From: SFTH01 sp963643985
GTDB taxonomy: Bacteria; Bacillota; Clostridia; Christensenellales; Aristaeellaceae
Reading direction: 5' to 3'
Assembly (NCBI GenBank): GCA_963643985.1
Contig: CAVINP010000054.1
Coordinates: forward strand, 1 to 12,862
DNA: 12,862 nucleotides
A model generated the notes under the pieces. That model was not told the DNA's origin, ran no database searches, and saw nothing but the letters and a program-made list of their open reading frames with translations. Within the stretch, counting starts at the first letter, position 1, and every line of letters starts with the position of its first letter. The translations under genes were made by a program, and so were the position numbers. This document shows, piece after piece, positions 1-7,181 of the stretch.

Positions 1-210
1 ATCAAGCGTGAGATGAACAACGCCAAGTGGACCTGGTTCGCCATCGGTTATCAGTGCGGCTTCGCCTATCTGATCGCGCTGTGCGTCTATCAGTTCGGCC
101 AGCTCTTCACCGGTCACGGCTTCGGCCTGGGCACGGTGGCGGCGATCATCGCGGCTGTCGGCATCGTCTACCTGACCGTTCGCAAGAACAAGTACGACAC
201 CACGCTTTGA
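1..210 (+). CDS. feoB: Ferrous iron transport protein B, C-terminal end (partial)
   Basis: The reading frame is open from base 1 and ends at TGA 208-210, so this is the last 69 codons of a gene that starts outside the window. The start IKREMNNAKWTWFAIGYQ is the typical FeoB C-terminal sequence. It is followed by two hydrophobic membrane segments (roughly residues 15-32 and 40-57 of the visible part) and a short basic cytoplasmic tail ending KNKYDTTL. FeoB is an inner-membrane protein with an N-terminal G domain that drives Fe(II) uptake; that domain is not in view. The gene directly downstream encodes the FeoB-associated small protein, which supports the call. The ATG at 13 is an internal Met, not a start. 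Confidence 0.93.
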   Translation: MKREMNNAKWTWFAIGYQCGFAYLIALCVYQFGQLFTGHGFGLGTVAAIIAAVGIVYLTVRKNKYDTTL

Positions 211-231
211 TTCTGAAAGCAGGTATCAACT

Positions 232-369
232 ATGGGCACGATTATTGTCGGCGCGGTTCTGCTCATCATCGTGGGGCTGATTGTCCGCAAGATGGTGCGC
301 GATAAGAAGAACGGCAAGTCCGTCATCTGCGGCGGCGACTGTGCAAAGTGCAAGCACGGCTGCCACTGA
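232..369 (+). CDS. FeoB-associated Cys-rich membrane protein
   Basis: This is a 45-residue protein. It has one N-terminal membrane segment (about residues 3-17, TIIVGAVLLIIVGLI), then a basic stretch RKMVRDKKNGKS, then a cysteine/histidine tail CGGDCAKCKHGCH. That layout is typical of the small FeoB-associated proteins found after feoB in many Firmicutes. The Cys/His tail could bind Fe(II) or another metal near FeoB, but the molecular role of the family is not established to my knowledge. The ATG lies 21 bases after the feoB stop, with only a weak AGCAGG ribosome binding site. The gene ends just before a strong terminator, so it is the last gene of the feo operon. Confidence 0.87.
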   Translation: MGTIIVGAVLLIIVGLIVRKMVRDKKNGKSVICGGDCAKCKHGCH

Positions 370-383
370 CAACAAATTCCGAA

Positions 384-420
384 AAGGAGGCTGTCTCCCG
401 CGAGGCAGCCTCCTTCTTTA
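384..420 (+). terminator. Rho-independent terminator of the feo operon
   Basis: Bases 384-397 pair with 402-415 in a 14-bp stem with one T.G wobble. The outer part is AAGGAGGCTG with CAGCCTCCTT, the inner part CTC with GAG, and the loop is CCGC. The T-rich tail TTCTTTA follows. It starts 15 bases after the stop of the FeoB-associated gene and separates the feo operon from the regulator gene. Confidence 0.87.
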
Positions 421-438
421 GGGATCAGGGATTGGGAG
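419..438 (+). repeat. G-rich heptad repeat, copy A
   Basis: Bases 421-438 read GGGATCAGGGATTGGGAG, a run of imperfect 7-base units close to AGGGAYY. It lies right after the feo terminator and ends 9 bases before the ATG of the regulator gene. Its last GGGAG is the only plausible ribosome binding site for that gene. It resembles copies at 1962-2000, 2068-2081 and 5791-5811. Confidence 0.6.
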
Positions 439-447
439 TTTGAAGCC

Positions 448-801
448 ATGACACCTTCCATGATACGCTGTCTGCTGGCTGTGCTGGCACTGTCGGAGAC
501 CTATGCGCAGGTCGCGTCAAAGGATGTGGCGCAGCTGCTGGGGCTGACGCGCCCGACGGTACACCGCACGCTGGGCCTGCTGCAGGCGCGGGGCCTGATC
601 TACAAGGCACCCTACGGTGATATCCACCTCAGCGATGAAGGACAGCGCACGGCGCGGCGCATGGAACGGCAGCGCGACGATCTGGCCATCCGCCTGTCAA
701 AAGACTACGGCCTGTCCATGGACGAATGCGTGCGGGTCGCCGTGGTGCTGATCGGCGAACTGAAGCCGGAAAGTCTGGAGAAGATCTGTAAGTCAACTTA
801 A
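448..801 (+). CDS. Small winged-helix regulator, DtxR/MntR-like without canonical metal ligands
   Basis: This 117-residue protein starts MTPSM, like MntR-type proteins. It has a winged helix-turn-helix: VASKDVAQLLGLTRPTVHR (about residues 23-41, recognition helix TRPTVHRTLGLLQ), then the wing ARGLIYKAPYGDIHLSDEGQ (about 47-66). Helices after residue 70 resemble the start of a DtxR/MntR dimerisation domain. It is shorter than MntR (about 140 residues) and DtxR (about 226). By my manual alignment, none of the usual metal ligands (Asp8, Glu11, His77, Glu99, Glu102 and His103 in MntR) is present; the region DECVRVAVVL replaces the Glu/His ligand helix. The neighbouring feo operon suggests a link to metal homeostasis, but it is separated by a terminator. 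ATG 448 has GGGAG at 434-438. A MarR-type or other wHTH assignment is possible. Confidence 0.72.
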   Translation: MTPSMIRCLLAVLALSETYAQVASKDVAQLLGLTRPTVHRTLGLLQARGLIYKAPYGDIHLSDEGQRTARRMERQRDDLAIRLSKDYGLSMDECVRVAVVLIGELKPESLEKICKST

Positions 802-884
802 TGTCATATCATCGTAATACAGTCGGCATACAATTGAGATATATTTGCAACATGGAAAGCTGTATTTACGGAGGATATGCGAAC
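801..884 (+). promoter_or_regulatory. AT-rich leader of the transpeptidase gene, likely promoter region
   Basis: This interval is clearly more AT-rich than the flanking genes. It holds a TACAAT (829-834) and a TATATT (840-845) that could serve as -10 elements, but I see no convincing -35 box at the right distance for either. A clear ribosome binding site, GGAGG at 870-874, lies 10 bases before ATG 885. A promoter is expected here because the gene encodes an unrelated exported protein, but this is inference. Confidence 0.3.
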
Positions 885-1961
885 ATGCGCAGATATATCT
901 TGGTTCTTTTGGTTCTGGCATTGCTGCTCACGGGCACGGCGCTGGCCGGCAGCAAGAAGATCGGGCTTATGCAGGTGGGGCAGACGGTGTCCCTGGAGCA
1001 GCTGCTGCGCGGCTACCCGGCGGATCTGTTCACCTGGACTTCCTCGGATGAAAGTGTGGCGCAGGTCAAAAGCGGCATCATCGGCGGCATGGGCGAGGGT
1101 TGTGCGGTGATCACGGCCTCAGCCGGGGGCAGGAGTGCCTGTGCCGGCGTGGTCGTACTCCCCGCAGATGTGACGATCAGTGCCGGCGAAACGCACGCGC
1201 TGCCCGGCGGCAAGCTGCTCAAATACGCCTCGGAGGATACGGACATCGTCCGCGTGAGCGAGCGCGGCATCATCGGCGGCGTGGCGAGCGGCACGACGCG
1301 CGTCGGCGTAAAGTGTGGGGGACAGCTTATGACCATCAATGTGACGGTAACGGATACGGACAGTGTCACCCCAAATCCCGTGAGCACGGACACGGACGTG
1401 AGCAATCTCGACTGCGCCGCCACGGCAGAGCAGATCGTGCTGGTCGAATACAGGTCCGGCAGCACGGCAGAGCTGAGCATCCATCAGAAGACGGACGGCA
1501 GCTGGAAGAAGCTCTACGCCTGCACCGCCTGCGTGGGCAAAAACGGCATCGGCAAGACGCGCGAGGGCGACAAAAAGACGCCCACCGGCACGTTCAACCT
1601 CACCACGCCCTTCGGCATCAAGGATGACCCGGGCGCGAACATGCAGTATACGAAGGTGACGAAGTATCACTACTGGTGCGGCACGTCCGCCTCGCCCTAT
1701 TACAATCAGCTCATCGATTCCCGCAGGGTCGGCCGCGAGGCGACATCAAGCGACGAAAAGCTGATCGAGTACACGGGCGTGTACAACTATGCCATGTTTA
1801 TCGACTACAACGCCGAGGGCGTGGCCGGGAAGGGCAGTTGCATTTTCCTGCACTGCACGGGCTCAAAGAAGTACACCGCGGGCTGCATCGCCGTGGACGA
1901 GGATGTCATGAAACAGATCATAAAGTGGGCCAAGCCCGGATGCAAGATTGTGATACGGTAA
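885..1961 (+). CDS. Secreted L,D-transpeptidase (YkuD domain) with two Ig-like domains
   Basis: This 358-residue exported protein likely forms or edits L,D-crosslinks in peptidoglycan, or attaches proteins to it, outside the membrane. The signal peptide is residues 1-21 (MRRYILVLLVLALLLTGTALA). Two BIG2-like Ig repeats follow (about 25-94 and 97-153), each with a GIIGG turn (SGIIGGMGEG, RGIIGGVASG). A Thr/Asp/Pro linker (about 154-180) leads to the YkuD domain (about 185-358), with GKTREGDKKTPTGTF at about 223-237 and FLHCTGSKKYTAGCIAV near the end. The likely catalytic Cys is 334 and the motif His is 323. The active site reads TAGC rather than SHGC, a variant I associate with clostridial relatives. 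The start at 885 is chosen because it has GGAGG at 870-874 and gives a clean signal peptide; in-frame ATGs at 801 and 852 do not. The mature part has 11 Cys, unusual for an exported Firmicutes protein. Confidence 0.88.
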   Translation: MRRYILVLLVLALLLTGTALAGSKKIGLMQVGQTVSLEQLLRGYPADLFTWTSSDESVAQVKSGIIGGMGEGCAVITASAGGRSACAGVVVLPADVTISAGETHALPGGKLLKYASEDTDIVRVSERGIIGGVASGTTRVGVKCGGQLMTINVTVTDTDSVTPNPVSTDTDVSNLDCAATAEQIVLVEYRSGSTAELSIHQKTDGSWKKLYACTACVGKNGIGKTREGDKKTPTGTFNLTTPFGIKDDPGANMQYTKVTKYHYWCGTSASPYYNQLIDSRRVGREATSSDEKLIEYTGVYNYAMFIDYNAEGVAGKGSCIFLHCTGSKKYTAGCIAVDEDVMKQIIKWAKPGCKIVIR

Positions 1962-2001
1962 GGAGCCGGGGAATAGGAACCGGGGATCAGGAATCGGGAA
2001 T
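1962..2001 (+). repeat. G-rich repeat, copy B
   Basis: Beginning at the base after the transpeptidase stop codon, this stretch has G-runs at near-regular spacing: GGAG, GGGG, GG, GGGG, GG, GGG. It contains GGGGATCAGGAATCGGGAAT at 1982-2001. It is more degenerate than the copies at 5791-5811 and 419-438, but shares the GGGATCAGG core with copy A. The G-rich strand is the mRNA strand of the upstream gene. Confidence 0.5.
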
Positions 2002-2016
2002 TTGTGATGCAAAGGC

Positions 2017-2060
2017 AAGGGCAGTGGAGGAACACATCATTCCTCCGCTGCCCTTTCATT
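2017..2060. terminator. Bidirectional terminator hairpin between the transpeptidase gene and purL
   Basis: Bases 2017-2032 pair with 2040-2055 in a 16-bp stem (AAGGGCAGTGGAGGAA with TTCCTCCGCTGCCCTT, one T.G wobble) around the 7-base loop CACATCA. On the + strand the tail is TTTCATT. On the - strand the tail is TTGCCTTTG, which is weaker. It lies between two convergent genes, 56 bases after the + strand stop and 18 bases after the purL stop, so it probably ends both transcripts. Confidence 0.75.
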
Positions 2061-2067
2061 GTCCGCA

Positions 2068-2081
2068 GATCCTTAGTCCCT
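2068..2081 (-). repeat. G-rich heptad repeat, copy C, overlapping the purL stop codon
   Basis: On the - strand this reads AGGGACTAAGGATC. AGG GAC TAA are the last two codons (Arg-Asp) and the stop of purL. It matches the purD end (AGGGACTAGGG...GGATC, 5791-5811) except for one missing unit and an A for G. Confidence 0.6.
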
Positions 2082-5000
2082 GAAGTACGCCACGGCTGAG
2101 GCGAACATCGGGTTGGCATAGTTGCCCTCGACGTTTTTGTACAGATCGCACTTCTGGCCCACGCGCTCGCTGTGGCCCATCTTGCCGAACACACGGCCGT
2201 CGGGCGAAGTGATGCCCTCGATGGCATCGACCGAGCCGTTCGGGTTAAAGAGCGTATCCATCGACACATTTCCCTTTTCGTCGCAATACTGGGACGCGAT
2301 CTGGCCGTTCCGGGCCATTTGCGCCAGCAGTTCGGGGGAAGCGACAAACTTGCCCTCGCCGTGGGAGATCGGGCAGGTGTAGACCTCGCCGACGCGGGTC
2401 TGCATCAGCCACGGGCTCTTGTCGGACGCGATGCGCGTGCGCACGAGGCGCGACTGGTGGCGGGCAATGTCGTTGAAGGTCAACGTGGCCTGCAGTTCCT
2501 CGGCTGCGCGGATCTCGCCGTAGGGCACAAGGCCCAGCTTGATCAGTGCCTGGAAACCGTTGCAGATGCCGCCGATCAGGCCGTCACGCTGCCTGAGGAG
2601 CCTGTCGATCTCTTGGGCAATCTTCGGGTTGCGCAGAAATGCCGTGATGAACTTGCCCGAGCCGTCCGGCTCATCGCCGCCGGAGAAACCGCCGGGGATA
2701 AAGAGTATCTGGGAGCGGGACAGCGCCTCGGCAAAGGCATCGACGGACTCGGCCACCGCCGCCGCCGTCAGATTGCGCACGACGATGATCTCGCTCTGCG
2801 CACCCGCCGCGCTGAAGGCACGCCCGGTATCGTATTCGCAGTTTGTGCCGGGGAAGACCGGTATCAGCACGCGCGGACGGGCGATCTTCGTGCCCGCATG
2901 CATCGTCCGGTTCGCTTCAAAGCTGTAGGTCTTGGGCTGCGCGTAGGCCTTATTGACCCTGGTCGGGAAGATGTTCTCCAGTCTGCCCGTCCAGATCTGC
3001 TCCAGCTCGTCCATGGAGAGCACTTCGCTGCCGCAGGTGAATGTGCGCTCCTTGGTCACATGACCGATTGCATCAGTGACATCGTCGTCTGCATACTCGA
3101 CCAGGAACGCGCCGCAGCGATTGGCAAACACGTCACCTGCGTCTTCACTAAAGGCGAAACCGAAACCGTTGCCGACGGCCATCTCGAAGGCTGCCACGGC
3201 CATGCCGCCGCTGCCCAGTGCCGTTGCGGAGACAGCCTTGCCGGATCGAAGCAAATCCGTGACAGTCTCAAACACCTTCTTCTGGCTCTCAACCGTGGGC
3301 AGACCGTTTGAGCGGTACTCGGGCGCGATCAGGCCGACGCTGTGGCCTGCCGCCTTGAATTCGTTGGTGCGGATATCCTTCGCGTCGCAGACCGCCACTG
3401 CAAAGGAGACCAGCGTGGGCGGCACGTGGATCGATTCGAAGCTGCCGGACATGGAGTCCTTGCCGCCGATGGCTGCCGCGCCGAAGTCCAGTTGGGCATC
3501 CAGTGCGCCCAGCAGTGCCGAGAGCGGCTTGCCCCAGGACGTTTCGCATGTCATGCGCTCGAAGTATTCCTGAAAGGTCAGGTGCACGTTGTCCGTGCCC
3601 GCACCGGCCGCGACGAGCCTGGCAATGGATTCCACGACGGCCTCATAGGCGCCGCGGTAGGGGTTCTTCTCGGTCTCATAGGGATCAAAGCCGTAGCTCA
3701 TGACCGAGGCCGTGTCGCTCTCGCGGTTTTCCGCGCTGATGCGGGCGGCCATCACGGGCGCGGGCGTGAGCTGACGGGTGCCGCCGAAGGGCATCATCAG
3801 GCTCATCGCGCCGTTGGTGGAGTCGAAGCGCTCAACAAGACCGCGCTGGGAGCAGTGATTGAGGTCGCCGACCAGCGTGCGCATGGTCGCGGAGAAACCT
3901 TGCCCTGCATCCGTATTTTCGCTCTGCTTCAGGGGAGGCAAAACGCGCACCTTCGCGTGCTTGGGAGCGCCGTTGGAATTCAGGAAATCGCGGGAGATAT
4001 CCACGATCGTCTTGCCGTGCCAGTGCATTACAAGGCGCTTTGCTTCGGTTACGCGTGCCACGGGCGTGCATTCGATGTTCTCTGCATCCGCCAGCGTCTC
4101 AAATTCGCCGACCGTTTCGGGAGACACGACCACCGCCATGCGCTCCTGGGATTCGGAGATGGCCAGCTCCGTGCCGTCCAGACCCTCGTACTTGCGCTTG
4201 ACGGCATCCAGATCGATCTCGAGGCCGTCCGCCAGTTCGCCGATGGCCACCGACACGCCGCCCGCGCCGAAGTCATTGCACCTCTTGATCAGCTGCGCCG
4301 CACGCGGATTTCTGAAGAGGCGCTGCAGTTTGCGCTCCTCGGGGGCATTGCCCTTTTGCACCTCTGCGCCGCAGGTGGACAGGGATGCGGAAGTGTGGGA
4401 CTTGCTCGAGCCGGTCGCGCCGCCGCAGCCGTCACGGCCCGTGCGTCCGCCCAGCAGCAGCACCACATCGTCCGGGGACGGCTCCTCGCGCCGCACGTTC
4501 CGCTCGGGGGTCGCGCCGACGACCGCACCGATCTCCATGCGCTTGGCCAGATAGCCGGGGTGATAGATCTCGCGCACGTAGCCGGTCGCCAGACCCAGCT
4601 GGTTGCCGTAGGCACTGTAGCCCGCCGCCGCCGTGGTCACCAGACGGCGCTGGGGCAGCTTGTTGGGCAGCGTGTTTTCAATCGGCTGCGTCGGATCGGC
4701 AGCGCCGGTCACGCGCATGGCCTGATAGACGTAGCTGCGGCCGGAGAGCGGATCGCGCACCGCGCCGCCGATGCAGGTGGCCGCGCCGCCGAAGGGCTCG
4801 ATCTCGGTGGGATGGTTGTGCGTCTCGTTCTTGAACAGCAGCAGCCAGTCTTCCGCCGCGCCGTCAAACTTCGCACGGAACCGGATCGTGCATGCGTTGA
4901 TCTCTTCGGATTCGTCCAGATCCGTCAGCACGCCGCGCTGCTTCAGGACCTTTGCACCGATGGTCGCCAGATCCATCAGCGTCACGGGCTTCGTGCGGCC

Positions 5001-5765
5001 GATCTCATTCCGGACGGAGAGATAGCGCTCGTAGGCGGCCTTCACGTCTGCGTCTTCAATTTCAACATCCGTAAGCTCGGTCAGGAAGGTCGTGTGGCGG
5101 CAGTGGTCCGACCAGTAGGTATCCAGCAGGCGCAGCTCCGTGATCGTGGGGTCGCGCCGGACCGATCTGAAATAGTCACGGCAGAATGCGATGTCCGCCG
5201 CATCCATCGCCAGCGCATACTTTGAGATGAGGGCAAACAGTGCTTCGTCCGGCAGCTGCGTAAAGCCCTCGAGCGTCGCCACGCCTTCCGGCAGCGTATA
5301 GTCCATCTTCAGCGTCTCGGCGCGATCGAGAGAGGCCTCGCGCTTCTCGACCGGGTTGATCAGGTAGGAGCGGATGCGCCGCATGTCGTCGTCCGAAATC
5401 GCGCCGGTGAAGAGATAGACCGTGGCCGTGCGCACGATCGGGCGCTCACACTGCGCCATCAGCTGGATGCACTGCGCCGCGGAGTCCGCGCGCTGGTCAA
5501 ACTGTCCGGGCAGATATTCGGTGGCCAGCACCCTGCCCTCGTGCGCGGGCAGATGCTCATAGGTTGCGTCCGTCATCGGCTCGCTGAGCACATTTTCAAC
5601 GGCGCGGCGATAGACGGCCTCGTCGATGTGCTCCAGATCGTAGCGCTTGATCACGCGCACGCCCGTCAGCGCGGGAATATTCAAAAAGGAGCGCAGCTCG
5701 TCCAGCAGGCCGCTCGCCTCGTGATCAAAGCCGCTTTTCTTTTCCACATAAAGTCTGTAGACCAT
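2073..5765 (-). CDS. purL: Phosphoribosylformylglycinamidine synthase, long single-chain clostridial type
   Basis: This 1230-residue enzyme makes FGAM from FGAR, glutamine and ATP, the fourth step of purine synthesis. It is one chain, so no separate PurS or PurQ is needed. An N-terminal PurS-like part (about 1-150) is followed by the linker motif SDHCRHTTF at about 219-227. Next come the ATP-site region FKNETHNHPTEIEPFGGAAT (from about 310) and GGRTGRDGCGGATGSSK (near 440), then a second synthetase half. A class I glutaminase spans about 960-1225, with nucleophile Cys1068 in GGICNGFQ and His1135/Glu1137 in PISHGEGKF. All glutaminase residues are intact, unlike the PurF-like protein of this operon. 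ATG 5765 has GGAGG at 5772-5776. It is the last gene of the operon, 37 bases after purD. Its C-terminus Arg-Asp-stop is encoded by a G-rich repeat. Confidence 0.97.
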   Translation of the reverse strand: MVYRLYVEKKSGFDHEASGLLDELRSFLNIPALTGVRVIKRYDLEHIDEAVYRRAVENVLSEPMTDATYEHLPAHEGRVLATEYLPGQFDQRADSAAQCIQLMAQCERPIVRTATVYLFTGAISDDDMRRIRSYLINPVEKREASLDRAETLKMDYTLPEGVATLEGFTQLPDEALFALISKYALAMDAADIAFCRDYFRSVRRDPTITELRLLDTYWSDHCRHTTFLTELTDVEIEDADVKAAYERYLSVRNEIGRTKPVTLMDLATIGAKVLKQRGVLTDLDESEEINACTIRFRAKFDGAAEDWLLLFKNETHNHPTEIEPFGGAATCIGGAVRDPLSGRSYVYQAMRVTGAADPTQPIENTLPNKLPQRRLVTTAAAGYSAYGNQLGLATGYVREIYHPGYLAKRMEIGAVVGATPERNVRREEPSPDDVVLLLGGRTGRDGCGGATGSSKSHTSASLSTCGAEVQKGNAPEERKLQRLFRNPRAAQLIKRCNDFGAGGVSVAIGELADGLEIDLDAVKRKYEGLDGTELAISESQERMAVVVSPETVGEFETLADAENIECTPVARVTEAKRLVMHWHGKTIVDISRDFLNSNGAPKHAKVRVLPPLKQSENTDAGQGFSATMRTLVGDLNHCSQRGLVERFDSTNGAMSLMMPFGGTRQLTPAPVMAARISAENRESDTASVMSYGFDPYETEKNPYRGAYEAVVESIARLVAAGAGTDNVHLTFQEYFERMTCETSWGKPLSALLGALDAQLDFGAAAIGGKDSMSGSFESIHVPPTLVSFAVAVCDAKDIRTNEFKAAGHSVGLIAPEYRSNGLPTVESQKKVFETVTDLLRSGKAVSATALGSGGMAVAAFEMAVGNGFGFAFSEDAGDVFANRCGAFLVEYADDDVTDAIGHVTKERTFTCGSEVLSMDELEQIWTGRLENIFPTRVNKAYAQPKTYSFEANRTMHAGTKIARPRVLIPVFPGTNCEYDTGRAFSAAGAQSEIIVVRNLTAAAVAESVDAFAEALSRSQILFIPGGFSGGDEPDGSGKFITAFLRNPKIAQEIDRLLRQRDGLIGGICNGFQALIKLGLVPYGEIRAAEELQATLTFNDIARHQSRLVRTRIASDKSPWLMQTRVGEVYTCPISHGEGKFVASPELLAQMARNGQIASQYCDEKGNVSMDTLFNPNGSVDAIEGITSPDGRVFGKMGHSERVGQKCDLYKNVEGNYANPMFASAVAYFRD

Positions 5766-5790
5766 GGTTAACCTCCGCTTTCCGTTTGCC

Positions 5791-5811
5791 GATCCCTAGT
5801 CCCTAGTCCCT
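5791..5811 (-). repeat. G-rich heptad repeat, copy D, overlapping the purD stop codon
   Basis: On the - strand there are three 7-base units in tandem: AGGGACT, AGGGACT and AGGGATC. The first unit supplies the last two purD codons (AGG GAC, Arg-Asp) and the stop TAG is at 5805-5803. The rest lies in the 37-base purD-purL spacer, upstream of the purL ribosome binding site. It is the clearest copy in the window. Confidence 0.72.
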
Positions 5812-7077
5812 CGCCGCCGCGAGTGCCTTCGCGCCGATGTCGTGGCGATAGTGCATATTGTCAAAGTGAATCTCGTCCACCGCTTTGTACGCCGCATCAA
5901 TGGCTTCCGCCAGCGTATCGCGCACGCAGCAGACGCCCAGCACGCGGCCGCCGTTGGTGACAAGCTCGTCCTTGTCGTTTCGGGCCGTGCCGCTGTGGTA
6001 GATCTCCGCCAGTTCCCCGGCGTGCCCCAACTCGATGCGCATGCCCTTTTTGTATTTCTCGGGATAGCCGCCCGAGGCGATCATCACGCAGCAGGATGCG
6101 CCGCTTCTGAAGCGCACGGGCGTGGTGGAGAGCGTCTCGCGCTCCACGGCGCGCATGACCGTCAGCAGATCCGATTCCAGCAGCGGCAGCACCACCTGCG
6201 TCTCCGGATCGCCGAAGCGGCAGTTGTATTCGATCACCTTCGGCCCGTCCTGTGTCAGCATCAGGCCAAAGTAGAGGCAGCCTTTGAAGGGGCAGCCCTC
6301 GGCACGCATGGCCTGTATGGTGGGCAGGAATATCTCACGCATGCAGCGATCCGCAATCTCCTTGGTATAGAAGGGGTTGGGCGCGATCGTGCCCATGCCG
6401 CCGGTGTTCAGACCCGTGTCATTATCACAGGCACGCTTGTGGTCCATGCTCGAGACCATCGGTACCACGCAGTGACCGTCGGTGAAGCTCAGCACGGAGA
6501 CTTCCGGCCCCTCGAGGAACTCCTCGATCACGACACGTGCGCCGCTTGCGCCGAAGCGATGTTCGCGCATCATGGCGTTTACGGCATTCTCCGCATCCTT
6601 GGCCGTCGGGCAGATCAGCACGCCCTTGCCCAGCGCGAGGCCGTCCGCCTTCACCACCAGCGGGCGATTGACGCTGCGGATGTAGGCAATGGCCGCGTCG
6701 GCATCGTCAAAGACCTCAAAGGAGGCCGTCGGGATGCCGTACTTCTTCATCAGGTTCTTGGCAAAGGCCTTGCTGCTCTCGATGCGTGCCGCCGCGCGGT
6801 CGGGGCCGAAGCACTCCACGCCGATTGCATGCAACGCGTCCACCGCACCCAGTGCGAGCGGATCGTCCGGCGCGATCACCGCAAAATCGATGCTCATGCT
6901 CTTGGCAAAGCGCACGATGCCGTCGATGTCTGTGGCCGCAATGGGCATACAGACGGCCTGCTCGGCGATACCGGCGTTGCCCGGCAGCGCGTAGATCACC
7001 TCAACATCGGAATTTTTGCGTATTTTTTTGATAATCGCATGCTCGCGGCCACCGCCGCCGACCACCATGATTCTCAT
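5803..7077 (-). CDS. purD: Phosphoribosylamine-glycine ligase (GAR synthetase)
   Basis: This 424-residue ATP-grasp enzyme joins glycine to phosphoribosylamine using ATP, the step after PurF. The N-terminal domain begins MRIMVVGGGGREHAI, with PGNAG at 32-36. The ATP-grasp core holds VVKADGLALGKGVLI (141-155), EEFLEGPEVSV (185-195), DTGLNTGGMG (220-229) and the metal-binding EYNCRFGDPETQ (283-294, Glu283 and Asn285). The length is normal for the family. ATG 7077 has GGAGG at 7085-7089, just inside the edge of the N gap, which fixes the start. The frame remains open upstream only because the unknown bases contain no readable stop. The C-terminus ALAAARD-stop overlaps a G-rich repeat. Confidence 0.96.
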   Translation of the reverse strand: MRIMVVGGGGREHAIIKKIRKNSDVEVIYALPGNAGIAEQAVCMPIAATDIDGIVRFAKSMSIDFAVIAPDDPLALGAVDALHAIGVECFGPDRAAARIESSKAFAKNLMKKYGIPTASFEVFDDADAAIAYIRSVNRPLVVKADGLALGKGVLICPTAKDAENAVNAMMREHRFGASGARVVIEEFLEGPEVSVLSFTDGHCVVPMVSSMDHKRACDNDTGLNTGGMGTIAPNPFYTKEIADRCMREIFLPTIQAMRAEGCPFKGCLYFGLMLTQDGPKVIEYNCRFGDPETQVVLPLLESDLLTVMRAVERETLSTTPVRFRSGASCCVMIASGGYPEKYKKGMRIELGHAGELAEIYHSGTARNDKDELVTNGGRVLGVCCVRDTLAEAIDAAYKAVDEIHFDNMHYRHDIGAKALAAARD

Positions 7078-7091
7078 GTGATATCCTCCTA

Positions 7092-7181
7092 NNNNNNNNN
7101 NNNNNNNNNNNNNNNNNNNNNNNNNNNNNNNNNNNNNNNNNNNNNNNNNNNNNNNNNNNNNNNNNNNNNNNNNNNNNNNNN
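7092..7181. other. Assembly gap (90 unknown bases)
   Basis: All bases are N, so nothing can be annotated. The gap begins two bases upstream of the purD ribosome binding site and ends at the base next to the AICAR transformylase stop codon. It thus coincides with an intergenic spacer. Its true length may differ from 90; a small gene or a repeat could be hidden here. Confidence 0.98.

Noticed and set aside
801..884. Earlier start (ATG 801 or 852) for the transpeptidase gene
   Set aside because: Neither has a Shine-Dalgarno sequence, and both put about 11-28 residues before the signal peptide. ATG 885 has GGAGG and a clean signal peptide.
1013..1670. Open frames antisense to the transpeptidase gene
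   Set aside because: They are shadow frames with low-complexity composition and no ribosome binding site or known motif.
2172..3311. Open frame of 379 codons opposite the end of purL
   Set aside because: It is a shadow of the PurL glutaminase region, with no family features.
3342..5225. Long open frame (627 codons) opposite purL
   Set aside because: It is fully antisense to a well-conserved PurL. Composition is typical of a high-GC shadow frame (rich in Arg, His, Ala, Gly), and no family is recognisable.
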